Of a DNA stretch of 64,000 nt, positions 28,232 through 37,247 are shown piece by piece. The stretch spans positions 1 to 64,000 of the forward strand of contig CAKTIO010000007.1 in assembly GCA_934565855.1 (NCBI GenBank). Reading direction: 5' to 3'. Under the pieces are notes generated by a model. The model made no database searches. It had not been told where the DNA came from and saw only the letters and a program-made list of their open reading frames with translations. The position numbers and the translations under genes are program-made. Origin of the DNA: an uncultured Dysosmobacter sp. GTDB taxonomy: Bacteria > Bacillota > Clostridia > Oscillospirales > Oscillospiraceae. Every line of letters begins with the position of its first letter. Positions within the stretch are counted from its first letter, which is position 1.

Positions 28232-28257
28232 CCGCCGGAAAAGATGGCTCTGCCCTC

Positions 28258-28303
28258 TTGACAGAAGCGGCTTCCATTGTTAATATATAGATATCCGATA
28301 TAT
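28258..28303 (+). promoter_or_regulatory. padR promoter with AT-rich operator-like repeat
   Basis: TTGACA (28258-28263), 17-bp spacer, TAATAT (28281-28286). TATATA arms at 28283-28303 surround GATATCCGA and overlap the -10, a natural place for autorepression by the downstream PadR. The -35 lies only 27 bp after the gpr stop. Confidence 0.65.
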
Positions 28304-28319
28304 AGGAGGTCTATATACT

Positions 28320-28658
28320 ATGGGCGTGGACAAAAATCTGCTGTCCGGCAGCACGGGCATGCTGCTGCTAAAATTGCTGGAGGACCGGGACCGCTACGGC
28401 TATGAGATGATCGAGCGGCTGCGGCTGCAAAGCGACCACACCTTTGATCTGAAGGCGGGTACGCTGTATCCCCTGCTGCACGGATTGGAGGAAAGGGGGC
28501 TGGTCAGCTCCTATGCCCGGGAAAGCGGAGGGCGGTCCCGGAAATACTACCATCTCACCGACGCCGGGCGGCGGGAGCTGGAGGAAAAGCAGCAGGAGTG
28601 GAGAGCCTATGTCCACGCGGTGGACCGGGTGCTGAAGGGGGGCGTGTGCCTTGCCTGA
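28320..28658 (+). CDS. PadR-family transcriptional regulator
   Basis: 112-residue winged-helix repressor. The PadR pattern is complete: DRYGYEMIERL in the recognition region, then FDLKAGTLYPLLHGLEERGLV and the wing SYARESGGRSRKYYHLTDAGRREL, followed by a C-terminal dimerisation helix. A GGAGG sits 12-15 bases upstream of ATG 28320. It overlaps the next gene by 8 bp, the usual pairing of PadR with a membrane protein carrying a DUF1700-like or permease-prefix N-terminus. The inducing signal is unknown; PadR members often answer envelope stress. Confidence 0.92.
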   Translation: MGVDKNLLSGSTGMLLLKLLEDRDRYGYEMIERLRLQSDHTFDLKAGTLYPLLHGLEERGLVSSYARESGGRSRKYYHLTDAGRRELEEKQQEWRAYVHAVDRVLKGGVCLA

Positions 28659-30075
28659 CACCATTTCCGGATATTTGGAGCAGGTCCGCGCCCAGATCCG
28701 CTGGAAGCGGGCGCAGCCCGCGCTGCTGCAGGAGCTGGAGACCCACCTGCTGGACCAGCGGGATGCCTGCATGGCGGCAGGCATGACAGCGGAGGAAGCG
28801 GAACGGGAGGCGCTGCGGCAGATGGGCGACCCAGTGGAGACCGGAGCGGCGCTGGACCGGGTCCACCGTCCCCGCCCCCAGTGGGGACTGCTGGCGCTGA
28901 TCGTAGTGCTGGCTGTGGTGTGCTGTGTGCTGCGTGTGTGGCTGACAGAGGATTTCCTCACCGGCGGCATGCTGACGGACCGCGCGTTGCTGCTGCGGAA
29001 TTTCATCATACGAAACGCTCTGGGGCTGGCAGCTGGTCTGGCGGTGCTGACGGGCTGCTATCTGGCGGATGTCTCCGTCTTCACCGCCCACGGGAAAGCC
29101 GTGTTTGCCGCAGCGGTGCTGTGCGTTGTGGAGCTGACCGTTCATCCGCCGATGAGGGTGAGCGGGGTGTCGCTGTTTGCCAGGTACATCGCCATAATGC
29201 TGCCCACGGCGTATGCCTGCTGGCTGTGCGCCTTCCGAAGCCGGGGCTGGCGGGGGATTTGCATGGCGGCGGCAGGCGGACTGTTGGCACTGGGAGTGAC
29301 TGCCGCCATACCGTATATTTTGGGCTTTGTAGTGTTTGCTGTCACGGCAGATGTGCTGCTGCTTGCGGCGGCGTGGGAGGATTGGTTCGGCATTGGGCGG
29401 AAACGGACCCTTGCTTTGCTGGGGCTGGGGAATCTGGCGGTACTGGGCTTGGCGTGGTTTCTACTCCGGGTGCGGGGGCTGGGTGCGTACCGGCTGACGA
29501 TGGCGTTCCATCCGGAAATGGAGCCTTACGCCGGGGGCTATCAGGCGCTGTCGGTCCGGGGCATTTTGCAGGGTGTGCAGCTGTGGGGACAGGGAACGCT
29601 GCCCTCCACGGTCCGGGATGGCAGCCTGCTGTACGCCGCTCCGGCGCTGGACAGCGACTTTCTGCTGACCAACCTGCTGTACCGGCTGGGCTGGATCCCG
29701 TTTTTTCTTTTTATGGCGGGCTTTGTCTTGCTGCTGGTCTGGGTGGCGGTCCGCTGTCTCCGGCAGAGAGGCTGCATGGGACGTCTAGTGGCGCTGAGTG
29801 TGGCGGTGGTGCTGGGGCTTCAGGCGCTGCTAAGCGTGGCGGCAAACCTGGGCTTCGTGCTGCTGCCCGCACACTTCCCTCTGCTGATGGGGTGCTGGAA
29901 TACGAATATTGACCTTGCCCTGCTGGGACTGGCGCTGTCGGTGTTCCGGGGCGCGGAGCTGCCCCAGCGGACTGCCGCTGCTGTTCAGCCGAAGCGCTGG
30001 ATGGCGTCCCGGGTCCGGTTTCAGAATGGCGAGCTGACCATCCGGCTGAGCCGGTGCAGCCCATCGGAAAAGTAA
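28651..30075 (+). CDS. Permease-prefix domain fused to FtsW/RodA-like membrane protein
   Basis: 474 residues starting at TTG 28651 inside the padR end. Residues 1-75 form a soluble helical permease-prefix domain (TAEEAEREALRQMGDPVETG), common behind PadR regulators. About ten membrane segments follow. The late region AGGYQALSVRGILQGVQLWGQG and LDSDFLLTNLLYRLGWIPFF resembles the GYQ...G(L)xGxG and DFIFxxLxEExG motifs of SEDS proteins (FtsW, RodA, SpoVE), but the acidic pair of active family members is altered (LYRLGW). It may be a degenerate SEDS-type protein or a regulator of wall synthesis. Family assignment is moderate; function is not known. Confidence 0.75.
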   Translation: MPDTISGYLEQVRAQIRWKRAQPALLQELETHLLDQRDACMAAGMTAEEAEREALRQMGDPVETGAALDRVHRPRPQWGLLALIVVLAVVCCVLRVWLTEDFLTGGMLTDRALLLRNFIIRNALGLAAGLAVLTGCYLADVSVFTAHGKAVFAAAVLCVVELTVHPPMRVSGVSLFARYIAIMLPTAYACWLCAFRSRGWRGICMAAAGGLLALGVTAAIPYILGFVVFAVTADVLLLAAAWEDWFGIGRKRTLALLGLGNLAVLGLAWFLLRVRGLGAYRLTMAFHPEMEPYAGGYQALSVRGILQGVQLWGQGTLPSTVRDGSLLYAAPALDSDFLLTNLLYRLGWIPFFLFMAGFVLLLVWVAVRCLRQRGCMGRLVALSVAVVLGLQALLSVAANLGFVLLPAHFPLLMGCWNTNIDLALLGLALSVFRGAELPQRTAAAVQPKRWMASRVRFQNGELTIRLSRCSPSEK

Positions 30076-30130
30076 GGCATGGCATATCCGCCTGCCCTCC
30101 GGAAGCGGGTTTGCTTCCAATAGAAGAAAA

Positions 30131-30158
30131 GCAGAGCCGCCCGAAGGGGCGGCTCTGC
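30131..30158 (-). terminator. Terminator of the 30169-30399 gene
   Basis: Perfect 12-bp arms (GCAGAGCCGCCC / GGGCGGCTCTGC) with loop GAAG. On the minus strand TTTTCTTCT follows; on the plus strand only a weak T-run is present. Confidence 0.75.
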
Positions 30159-30168
30159 CGGTTTGATG

Positions 30169-30399
30169 TTACATCAGCTGGCTCATCTGCCAGTAGGAAA
30201 GGTCCGCGGTGCTGGCGGCATCCGAGCTGTCCCAGGCAGGGCAGCCGGTGGTGTGGTGCAGGATGGCGTCCGCCACGGACTCCGGGTCCTCATAGCCCTC
30301 CGTCCACAGGGTGGGGTCGTCGCCAAACAGGAAGTAATATTTTTCATCCGCTGATTCGATGATCCTCAACAGACCGATGGAAGACCGGTAAAACCACAT
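30169..30399 (-). CDS. Small acidic protein of unknown function
   Basis: Predicted 76 residues, with a good AAAGGAGAAAG ribosome site and its own terminator, so it is likely real. The sequence is rich in Asp, Ser and aromatic residues (YYFLFGDDPTLWTEGYEDPE) with no Lys-rich patch, signal peptide or membrane segment. It resembles short proteins of unknown role in related gut Clostridia only in general composition; I recognise no family. It lies downstream of exoA on the same strand with an 89-bp gap. Confidence 0.55.
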   Translation of the reverse strand: MWFYRSSIGLLRIIESADEKYYFLFGDDPTLWTEGYEDPESVADAILHHTTGCPAWDSSDAASTADLSYWQMSQLM

Positions 30400-30488
30400 A
30401 AGCGTTCTTTCTCCTTTATGATCGTCATAGCAGGCGCGTTCCGCGCAGATGGGTTCAGTATATCTGCTTTTTCCCTCTCTGGCAACGG

Positions 30489-31265
30489 TTATTTTGCCTC
30501 TGTCGGGGCGGCGTCCTCCAGCTCCAGCACCACCGGGCAGTGGTCGCTGCCCATCACCTCGCTCCAGATGTCGGCGTTTTTCACCCGGGGCATCAGCCGG
30601 TCAGACACCAGAAAATAGTCAATACGCCATCCGGCGTTGTTTTCCCGGGCGTGGAAGCGGTAGCTCCACCAGGAGTAGCGTCCGGCGGCGTCCGGGTGCA
30701 GCGCCCGGAAGGTGTCCGTAAAGCCGCTGGCAAGCAGCGCCGTCATTTTCTCCCGCTCCTCATCGGTAAAGCCGGGATTGCGGCGGTTGGACCTGGGATT
30801 CTTGATGTCGATCTCCTGATGTGCGACGTTCAGATCGCCGCAGAGGATCACGGGCTTCTTGGCGTCCAGCCCGCACAGGTATTCCCGGAAGTCGTCCTCC
30901 CACACCATGCGGTAGTCCAGCCGCGCCAGCTGGTCCTTGGAGTTTGGGGTGTAGCAGCACACCAGATAGAAGTCCGGATACTCCGCTGTGATGACCCGCC
31001 CCTCATGGCGGTGTTCATCCCCGCCGAAGCCGTAGGTCACGTCCAGCGGCTCGGTTCTGGTGAATACGGCGGTGCCGGAATAGCCCGCCTTGTCGGCGCT
31101 GTTCCAGAAGCGGATATAGCCCGGCAGGTCAAACCTTGCCTGCTCCGGCTTCATTTTCGTCTCCTGCAGGCAGATGATGTCCGCGCCGGCAAAGGCGCAG
31201 AAGTCCAGAAAGCCCTTGCCCAGGCAGGCGCGCAGCCCGTTGACGTTCCAGGATACCAGTCTCAT
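30489..31265 (-). CDS. exoA: Exodeoxyribonuclease III / AP endonuclease
   Basis: 258-residue Mg-dependent enzyme that cuts at abasic sites and trims 3' ends. Motifs of the family in order: WNVNGLRAC, LQETKMK (metal-binding Glu), GDLNVAHQEIDIKNP, and the C-terminal GSDHCPVVLEL with the catalytic His. ATG 31265 is preceded by AAAGGAATC. Its start overlaps by four bases the stop of a degenerate upstream reading frame (see the pseudogene entry). Confidence 0.96.
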   Translation of the reverse strand: MRLVSWNVNGLRACLGKGFLDFCAFAGADIICLQETKMKPEQARFDLPGYIRFWNSADKAGYSGTAVFTRTEPLDVTYGFGGDEHRHEGRVITAEYPDFYLVCCYTPNSKDQLARLDYRMVWEDDFREYLCGLDAKKPVILCGDLNVAHQEIDIKNPRSNRRNPGFTDEEREKMTALLASGFTDTFRALHPDAAGRYSWWSYRFHARENNAGWRIDYFLVSDRLMPRVKNADIWSEVMGSDHCPVVLELEDAAPTEAK

Positions 31266-31581
31266 GACAGTTGATTCCTTTCTTTGTTTTGCGGTATGGC
31301 GGGATACCCGTCAATCTGTTTGATGGTCCGTCGGAGGAGGATACAGTCCACAGACGAAGGAGGACCAGAGAACAGGACTATGGAAAGCAGAGGTCCGTTT
31401 CCCACGGTACCGGCAGCGCCGCTTAATGTGAAAAAGCCGCCTCTATGGTTCGTCTCGCTGTGATGCTTCCTTTGTACCAATTCCGGCTGACCGGTGCTGG
31501 CATCATCATACCATACATCCCCGCTGGTCACAAGAACAAGAACCGGGACGGAGAAAGCGCCGCGGTCTTTTTCATTTTCAT
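31262..31581 (-). pseudogene. Possible frameshifted secreted protein upstream of exoA
   Basis: Reading from ATG 31581 or 31575 on the minus strand gives MKMKKTAALSPSRFLFL then a stop, whereas the neighbouring frame continues with VLVLVTSGDVWYDDASTG and stays open to TGA 31262, which overlaps the exoA ATG as ATGA. Joining the two frames would give a normal signal peptide followed by about 85 residues. This suggests a small secreted protein with one frameshift near 31530-31560, by mutation or sequencing error. No family is recognised, the ribosome site is weak and codon use is mixed, so it could also be chance. Confidence 0.35.
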
Positions 31582-31609
31582 TGTTTTTTCCGCAAAGGCG
31601 GCGTATAAT
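31581..31609 (+). promoter_or_regulatory. Promoter of metG
   Basis: TTGTTT (31581-31586), 17-bp spacer and a perfect -10 TATAAT (31604-31609), 98 bp before the metG start. No T-box or SAM-riboswitch signature was found in the leader. Confidence 0.6.
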
Positions 31610-31706
31610 GTATAAAATACGGGGAAATTGGGCGCAGCGCCTCTTCCCTGCCCTGTCATTACCGGCCTCTTTCATTCGGAGCGCCGTTTATAAGGAGTAA
31701 AAACTC

Positions 31707-33683
31707 ATGGAAGAACAGAAAAAGTTTTATATTACCACCCCCATCTACTATCCCTCCGACAAGCTGCACATCGGTCACACCTACTGCACCGTGGCAACGG
31801 ATACCATTGCCCGCTACAAGCGGCTGCAGGGCTATGACGTCATGTTCCTCACCGGAACGGACGAGCACGGTCAGAAGATCGAGCAGAAGGCGGATGCCGC
31901 CGGCATCACCCCCAAGCAGTTTGTAGACAACATCGTGGAGGGTCCCCGGGGCGTGAAGGACCTGTGGAAGCTGATGAACATTTCCAACGACCGCTTCATC
32001 CGCACCACCGATGATTACCACGTTTCCGCCGTGCAGAAGATCTTCCGCAAGCTGTACGACAAGGGCGATATCTATAAGGGAACCTACAAGGGCAAATACT
32101 GCACCCCCTGCGAATCCTTCTGGACGGAGAGCCAGTTGAAGGACGGCTGCTGCCCCGACTGCGGACGTCCTGTGGTGGACGCCGAGGAGGAGGCATATTT
32201 CTTCCGTCTGAGCAAGTACGCCGACCGCATCCGGGACCTGCTGGAGAACACCGATTTCCTCCAGCCCCGCAGCCGCGTCAACGAAATGGTGAAGAACTTC
32301 ATCGACCCGGGTCTGGAGGACCTGTGCGTTTCCCGCACCAGCTTCTCCTGGGGCATTCCCGTGGACTTTGACCCCAAGCATGTGGTCTATGTCTGGCTGG
32401 ACGCCCTGACCAACTATATCACAGCCCTGGGCTATGAGAACGACCGCTATCACGACTACGAGGCTTATTGGCCCGGCATCAACATCGTGGGCAAGGAGAT
32501 CGTCCGCTTCCACTCCATCATCTGGCCCGCCATGCTGATGAGCCTGGGCGAGCCGCTGCCCAAGCACGTTTTCGGTCACGGCTGGCTGCTGCTGGACGGC
32601 GGAAAGATGTCCAAGTCCAAGGGCAATGTGGTGGACCCCTATATTCTGGCGGAGCGCTTCGGCGTGGACGCGCTGCGCTTCTTCCTGATGCGCACCTTCC
32701 CATTCGGCTCCGACGGCAACTTCTCCAACGAGCTGCTGATCCAGACCATCAATGTGGATCTGGCAAACGATCTGGGCAACCTGGTCAGCCGCACCACCGC
32801 CATGGTAGGCAAATACTTCGGCGGCACCCTGCCACAGACCTGCAAGGACGCTCCCGTCCAGCCGGTGGATCAGGAGCTGATGGATCTGGCAAAGGGTCTG
32901 CGGGACCGCTATGAGGCGGCAATGGAAAAGTTTGCTCCCCACGAGGCGCTGAGCGAGGTGTTCCGGGTCATCCAGCGCGCCAACAAGTATATCGATGAAA
33001 ACGCCCCCTGGGCGCTGGCAAAGGATATGGAGCAAAATGGCGCCCGTCTTGCCGCCGTGCTGTATAACCTGCTGGAAGCCACCCGCATCTGCGGCATTCT
33101 GCTGACGCCCTTCATGCCCGCCAGCATGGATAAGCTGTTTGCCCAGATCGGCGCGGCGGCTGATGTGCAGACCTGGCAGTCCGCCGCCCAGTGGGGCAGC
33201 CTGCCCGCCGCTGTTACCGTCACCAAGGGCGAAAACCTCTTCCCCCGCATTGACATGGAAAGCGCACTGGCAGAGCTGGAAGCCGCTGAGGCGGAGGCAA
33301 GAAAGGCGGCGCTGCCCGCCATCGAACTGGAGCCGCAGTTGACCGAGCAGGTGGATTTTGACACCTTCTGCAAATCCGATTTCCGCGCGGTAAAGGTCAA
33401 GGCGTGCGAGGCGGTGAAGAAATCCGCCAAGCTGCTGCGCTTTACGCTGGACGACGGTACCGGCACCGACCGGCAGATCCTATCCGGCATCCATAAGTTC
33501 TACGAGCCGGAGGACCTGGTGGGCAAGACGCTGGTGGCGATCGTGAATCTGCCGCCCCGGAAGATGATGGGCTTTGAGAGCTGCGGCATGCTGCTGTCCG
33601 CCACCCACACGGAAAAGGGCGAGGAAAAGCTGAACCTCATCATGGTGGACGACAGGATCCCCGCCGGCGCCAAGCTGTGCTGA
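31707..33683 (+). CDS. metG: Methionyl-tRNA synthetase with C-terminal tRNA-binding domain
   Basis: 658-residue class I synthetase. The HIGH-type motif is in YYPSDKLHIGHTYC, the zinc-binding insertion is CTPCESFW...CCPDCGRP, and KMSKSKGNVVDP is the KMSKS loop. The anticodon-binding helical domain is followed by a Glu/Ala-rich linker (about 520-550) and an EMAP/Trbp111-type OB domain for dimerisation and tRNA binding (FDTFCKSDFRAVKV). TAAGGAG precedes ATG 31707. The next gene begins 35 bp after its stop and may be co-transcribed. Confidence 0.97.
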   Translation: MEEQKKFYITTPIYYPSDKLHIGHTYCTVATDTIARYKRLQGYDVMFLTGTDEHGQKIEQKADAAGITPKQFVDNIVEGPRGVKDLWKLMNISNDRFIRTTDDYHVSAVQKIFRKLYDKGDIYKGTYKGKYCTPCESFWTESQLKDGCCPDCGRPVVDAEEEAYFFRLSKYADRIRDLLENTDFLQPRSRVNEMVKNFIDPGLEDLCVSRTSFSWGIPVDFDPKHVVYVWLDALTNYITALGYENDRYHDYEAYWPGINIVGKEIVRFHSIIWPAMLMSLGEPLPKHVFGHGWLLLDGGKMSKSKGNVVDPYILAERFGVDALRFFLMRTFPFGSDGNFSNELLIQTINVDLANDLGNLVSRTTAMVGKYFGGTLPQTCKDAPVQPVDQELMDLAKGLRDRYEAAMEKFAPHEALSEVFRVIQRANKYIDENAPWALAKDMEQNGARLAAVLYNLLEATRICGILLTPFMPASMDKLFAQIGAAADVQTWQSAAQWGSLPAAVTVTKGENLFPRIDMESALAELEAAEAEARKAALPAIELEPQLTEQVDFDTFCKSDFRAVKVKACEAVKKSAKLLRFTLDDGTGTDRQILSGIHKFYEPEDLVGKTLVAIVNLPPRKMMGFESCGMLLSATHTEKGEEKLNLIMVDDRIPAGAKLC

Positions 33684-33718
33684 GAAATATAGAACGAGAG
33701 AGAAAAGGAGAGCGCTCT

Positions 33719-34669
33719 ATGGTAAAAATGCTGATCGACTGCGACACCGGCATTGACGATTCCCTCGCCATCCTCTTTGCCCTGAAGCGGAAAGACGTCC
33801 GCGTTATGGGCATTACCACCGGCTGCGGCAACACCAACGCCGCCCAGGCGGCGGAAAACACCCTGCGGGTCATCAAAATGGCAAACCCCGGCTATGAGGT
33901 CCCTGTTGCGGTGGGTGAGAACAAGCCGCTGGTGGGCGAATGGGAGGGACCCGTCCCCCACATCCACGGCTTTAACGGCGTGGGCGATGTGGAGCTGCCC
34001 GCTTCGGACCAGAAGCTGCTGGACGAGCACGCCAGCGACTTCATTGTGCGCATGGCGCGCCAGTATCCCGGCGAGCTGACGCTGGTGACGCTGGGACGGA
34101 TGACCAACGTGGCGCTGGCGCTGCAGAAGGAGCCGCAGCTGCCCCGTCTCATCAAAAATGTGGTGACTATGGGTGGCACGGTGTACGCCCCCGGCAATGT
34201 GACCCCCGTGTGCGAGGCAAACATCAGCGGAGACCCGGAGGCTTCGGATCAGGTGTTTATGGCAGGCTTTGACCTGACGCTGGTGGGACTGGACGTGACG
34301 CTGAAGACCCGGCTCACCGCCCAGCATCTGGACGTGCTGGACAAGTACTGCGCCGAGGACTGCCGCCCCATTGCGGACTATCTGCGCAAGGCGCTGAAGC
34401 TGTATTTCAACTTCAACCGCCAGCAGAACAACTGTCTGGACCACTGCCCCGTCCACGATCCCCTTGCCATGCTGGTGGCGGTGGATCCCAGCGTGGTGAC
34501 CATCCGGAAGATGCGCACCCGGGTGGAGTGCGGCGGTACCATGTGCCGCGGCATGGTGGTCACGGATCTGCGGGAGCATCCGATGGACGCACCCTTCGCC
34601 TCCATCTGCATCGGCGTGGACGGTGTCCGCGCGGTGGAGGAGATCCTTTCGGCGTTTACCCGGGAATAA
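33719..34669 (+). CDS. Inosine-uridine preferring nucleoside hydrolase
   Basis: 316-residue nucleoside hydrolase that splits ribonucleosides into base and ribose for salvage. The Ca-binding Asp cluster DCDTGIDDSLA at residues 7-17 is diagnostic, as are VTMGGTVYAPGNVTPVCEANI and the late CLDHCPVHDPLAML, which supplies the active-site His and last Asp. AAAAGGAGAG precedes ATG 33719. Exact base preference cannot be predicted. A terminator follows. Confidence 0.93.
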   Translation: MVKMLIDCDTGIDDSLAILFALKRKDVRVMGITTGCGNTNAAQAAENTLRVIKMANPGYEVPVAVGENKPLVGEWEGPVPHIHGFNGVGDVELPASDQKLLDEHASDFIVRMARQYPGELTLVTLGRMTNVALALQKEPQLPRLIKNVVTMGGTVYAPGNVTPVCEANISGDPEASDQVFMAGFDLTLVGLDVTLKTRLTAQHLDVLDKYCAEDCRPIADYLRKALKLYFNFNRQQNNCLDHCPVHDPLAMLVAVDPSVVTIRKMRTRVECGGTMCRGMVVTDLREHPMDAPFASICIGVDGVRAVEEILSAFTRE

Positions 34670-34686
34670 CGGAAACCAGATCACGC

Positions 34687-34755
34687 AAAGGGGCGGACCG
34701 GAGTCTTCCCCGGGGGCGCGCTGCGCTTCCCGGGGGCGGCGGGGTCCGCCCTTTT
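34687..34755 (+). terminator. Terminator after nucleoside hydrolase
   Basis: Long hairpin with outer arms AAAGGGGCGGACC (34687-34699, one bulged G) and GGTCCGCCCTTTT (34743-34755), GC-rich inner structure between. Confidence 0.7.
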
Positions 34756-34950
34756 CCGCAGACAGACCTCTCGCTTAGAGAGCGTTGCCCTCCGGCAGAC
34801 TGGTCCCGTTGTATTCCTTTTCTCGCGGTCTGCGGGACCCGGCGGAGCGGCTCCATCCGCGCCGTTTCCGCTTGTTTCTCCCCGGCGGGTGTGCTATGAT
34901 AGCGGAGAGAAATGCCCCGGCGCGCCGCCGGGAAAAAGGAGACGAGCGCT

Positions 34951-35724
34951 GTGATCTTTGACACCCATGCCCATTACGACGACCCTGCCTTTGACGCGGA
35001 CCGGGAGGACGTGCTGTCCGCCCTGCCCTCCGGCGGCGTGGGACTGGTCATTGACCCCGGCTGTACGCTGGAAAGCTCCCGGGCGGCGGTGGTGCTGGCG
35101 GCGGCACATCCGTGGGTGTATGCTGCTGTTGGCATCCACCCGGAGGAGTGCGCCGGAACAACAGAGGAGGACTATGCCGCCCTGCGGCAGCTGGCGCGGC
35201 AGGACAGGGTGGTCGCCATTGGTGAGATCGGACTGGACTACTATTGGGAGGGCAACCCGCCCAGAGACCTTCAGCAGCAAGTATTCCGCCGGCAGCTGGA
35301 GCTGGCGGCAGAGCTGGACCTGCCCGTCATCATCCATGACCGGGAGGCTCACAGTGACAGCCTGTCCATTGTACTGGAATACCCCCATGTGCGGGGAGTG
35401 TTCCACTGCTTTTCCGGCAGCCCAGAAATGGCGGCGGAGCTTTTGAAGCGGGGCTGGTATCTGGGCTTTGACGGTCCCGTGACCTATAAAAATGCCCGGC
35501 GTGCGCCGGAGGTGGCAGCCATCACTCCGCTGGACCGGATGCTGGTGGAGACGGACTCTCCCTATCTGCCCCCGGTTCCCTTCCGCGGCAAGCGGAACGA
35601 CAGCCGCTATCTGCCCCATGTGCTGGCAAAGCTGGCGGAGTGGAAGGGGGTTTCGCCGGAGGAGCTGGAGCGCATCACCTGGGAGAACGGGCTGCGCCTG
35701 TTCGGATTGGAGGACAAGCTATGA
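34951..35724 (+). CDS. tatD: TatD-family metal-dependent hydrolase
   Basis: 257-residue TIM-barrel hydrolase of the TatD DNase family. Metal-binding motifs are in place: FDTHAHYDD at the N-terminus, GEIGLDYYW (Glu), VIIHDREAH, FHCFSG and LVETDSPYL (last Asp). The start is GTG 34951 behind AAAAAGGAGA. TatD proteins act as 3'-5' DNases or in quality control. The lipoprotein and radical SAM genes that follow match the recurring TatD-linked radical SAM neighbourhood. Confidence 0.93.
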   Translation: MIFDTHAHYDDPAFDADREDVLSALPSGGVGLVIDPGCTLESSRAAVVLAAAHPWVYAAVGIHPEECAGTTEEDYAALRQLARQDRVVAIGEIGLDYYWEGNPPRDLQQQVFRRQLELAAELDLPVIIHDREAHSDSLSIVLEYPHVRGVFHCFSGSPEMAAELLKRGWYLGFDGPVTYKNARRAPEVAAITPLDRMLVETDSPYLPPVPFRGKRNDSRYLPHVLAKLAEWKGVSPEELERITWENGLRLFGLEDKL

Positions 35725-36548
35725 AGCTGAAACAGCTGTGCGCCGCGCTGCTATTGCCCGCGGTCCTGACATTGCCCGCCTGCGGCGCTTCCGAACCGGA
35801 AGCGGGGTTGCCGGAGCCGGGTAGAATCCAGCCCGTCTCCGTTCCGGCGGAGGTCTGCGTGGGGGAAGCCCCGGCACAGACCTGGACGCTGCCCACGGCG
35901 GAGACGCAGCTTTCCCTCTGGTCCGGAGAGGACATTGCCCTGCTGGCGCGAACGAAGGACGGCTCCGCCGCCCTGTATGCCCTGCCGGATGAGGACCGGA
36001 ACGGCGGCGTACTGCTGCGCTGGGGCGATACGCTGGAAGAGTTTTCCTGGGTATATGCCACGCCCCGGAGCATCCCGCCCCAGCTGTGGCTGCGGGATAT
36101 GGACGCGGACGGAGAGGACGAGCTGGTGGTCAGCTGCTATGTGGTCAGCGGCACCGGTGTTTCCGTAGAGCAGCTGCATGTGGTGGAGCGGGACGCGGAC
36201 GGGACCCTGACGGACCAGGCGCTGCCCTGGACTGCGGCGGCTGCCGCCCTGAACGGTCTGCCTCAGGTGGCAGCGGCGGGAGCCCGCACCTATGTTATGC
36301 TGGGGTATGAGCTGGTGGATATTACCAATACCCTGCCGGAGAACACCCTGCCGGAGAGCCTGCGGCTGGACGACAATGTCTGCTTTACCCCTGCGGCGGG
36401 AGATGTGGGCATGACCGTTACGGCGGGCGGCTGGCTGGACGGCGAGGGACTGCCTGCCACCGCCGTGTATGCGGCGGATATACATGGTTTTTTGATCTGC
36501 AAGGATGGAAGGTTCGTCATGGACGAGCTGCATCTGGACGGATATTGA
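35721..36548 (+). CDS. Lipoprotein with VCBS/EF-hand-like acidic repeat
   Basis: 275-residue predicted lipoprotein: signal peptide with lipobox LPAC (Cys21), overlapping the tatD stop by four bases (ATGA). The mature part is beta-rich; two short acidic motifs, PDEDRNGG and RDMDADGEDELVV, look like the calcium-binding or FG-GAP type loops of VCBS-like domains. No enzyme motif is present. Its tight coupling between tatD and a radical SAM gene suggests a shared pathway, but the role is unknown. Confidence 0.7.
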   Translation: MKLKQLCAALLLPAVLTLPACGASEPEAGLPEPGRIQPVSVPAEVCVGEAPAQTWTLPTAETQLSLWSGEDIALLARTKDGSAALYALPDEDRNGGVLLRWGDTLEEFSWVYATPRSIPPQLWLRDMDADGEDELVVSCYVVSGTGVSVEQLHVVERDADGTLTDQALPWTAAAAALNGLPQVAAAGARTYVMLGYELVDITNTLPENTLPESLRLDDNVCFTPAAGDVGMTVTAGGWLDGEGLPATAVYAADIHGFLICKDGRFVMDELHLDGY

Positions 36549-36575
36549 TATCTTGGGTCGAAGGAGCGAAGGAGC

Positions 36576-37199
36576 ATGGAAAAAGGCTTTACCATTACAT
36601 ATGAATACGGGGACAACCTGTATGTAAACCCCACCAACCGCTGCAACTTTAACTGCAATTTCTGCCTGCGGCACAATCAAGGCTCCGGCGGCAGCATTTA
36701 CACCCATAATCTCTGGCTGAAGCGGGAGCCTACAAAGGAGGAGATCCTTGCCTCCATCGAAGGTTACGACCTGGCGAAATACCGCCAGTTGGTGTTTGTG
36801 GGCTTCGGAGAGCCCAGCTACCGTATAGAGGACATCTGCTGGGTCATTGACCAGATGAAGGCGAAGGGCGAGAAGATTTACACCCGCATGGACACCAACG
36901 GCACTGGAAGCCTGATCCACGGGCGGGATATCGCCCCGGACTTTGCCGGACGGTTCGACATGGTGTCCATCTCCCTGAACACAGACACGGCGGAAAAGTA
37001 CAATGCCCTGTGCCACCCCCAGCAGCCGGGGGCTTACGAGGCGATGAAGGCATTTGCCAAGGAGGTCCGGAAATACGTACCCACGGTGATGATGACCGTG
37101 GTGGACACCATTCCCAAGGAGGAGATCGAAAGCTGCCGCAGGATCTGCGAGGACGAGATCGGCGCCGTTTACCGGGTCCGGGAGTATATCAAGGACTGA
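36576..37199 (+). CDS. Radical SAM protein, TatD-linked family
   Basis: 207-residue compact radical SAM enzyme. The cluster-binding motif is CNFNCNFC (CxxxCxxC pattern, about residues 24-31), followed by VFVGFGEPSYR in place of the usual GGEP strand and MDTNGTG. It lacks the C-terminal SPASM extension. It matches the small radical SAM family repeatedly found next to tatD in anaerobes; the reaction is not known. A modest AAGGAGCGAAGGAG precedes ATG 36576. The preceding gene ends 27 bp upstream, so one operon is likely. Confidence 0.9.
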   Translation: MEKGFTITYEYGDNLYVNPTNRCNFNCNFCLRHNQGSGGSIYTHNLWLKREPTKEEILASIEGYDLAKYRQLVFVGFGEPSYRIEDICWVIDQMKAKGEKIYTRMDTNGTGSLIHGRDIAPDFAGRFDMVSISLNTDTAEKYNALCHPQQPGAYEAMKAFAKEVRKYVPTVMMTVVDTIPKEEIESCRRICEDEIGAVYRVREYIKD

Positions 37200-37247
37200 C
37201 ACCGCGGGGAGACGCCGTCTCCCCTTTGAGAAAGCTGGAGGATCGTC

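Noticed and set aside
31266..31706. T-box or SAM riboswitch in the metG leader
   Set aside because: No T-box core, specifier hairpin or SAM-box consensus could be found, and the promoter lies only about 100 bp before the gene.
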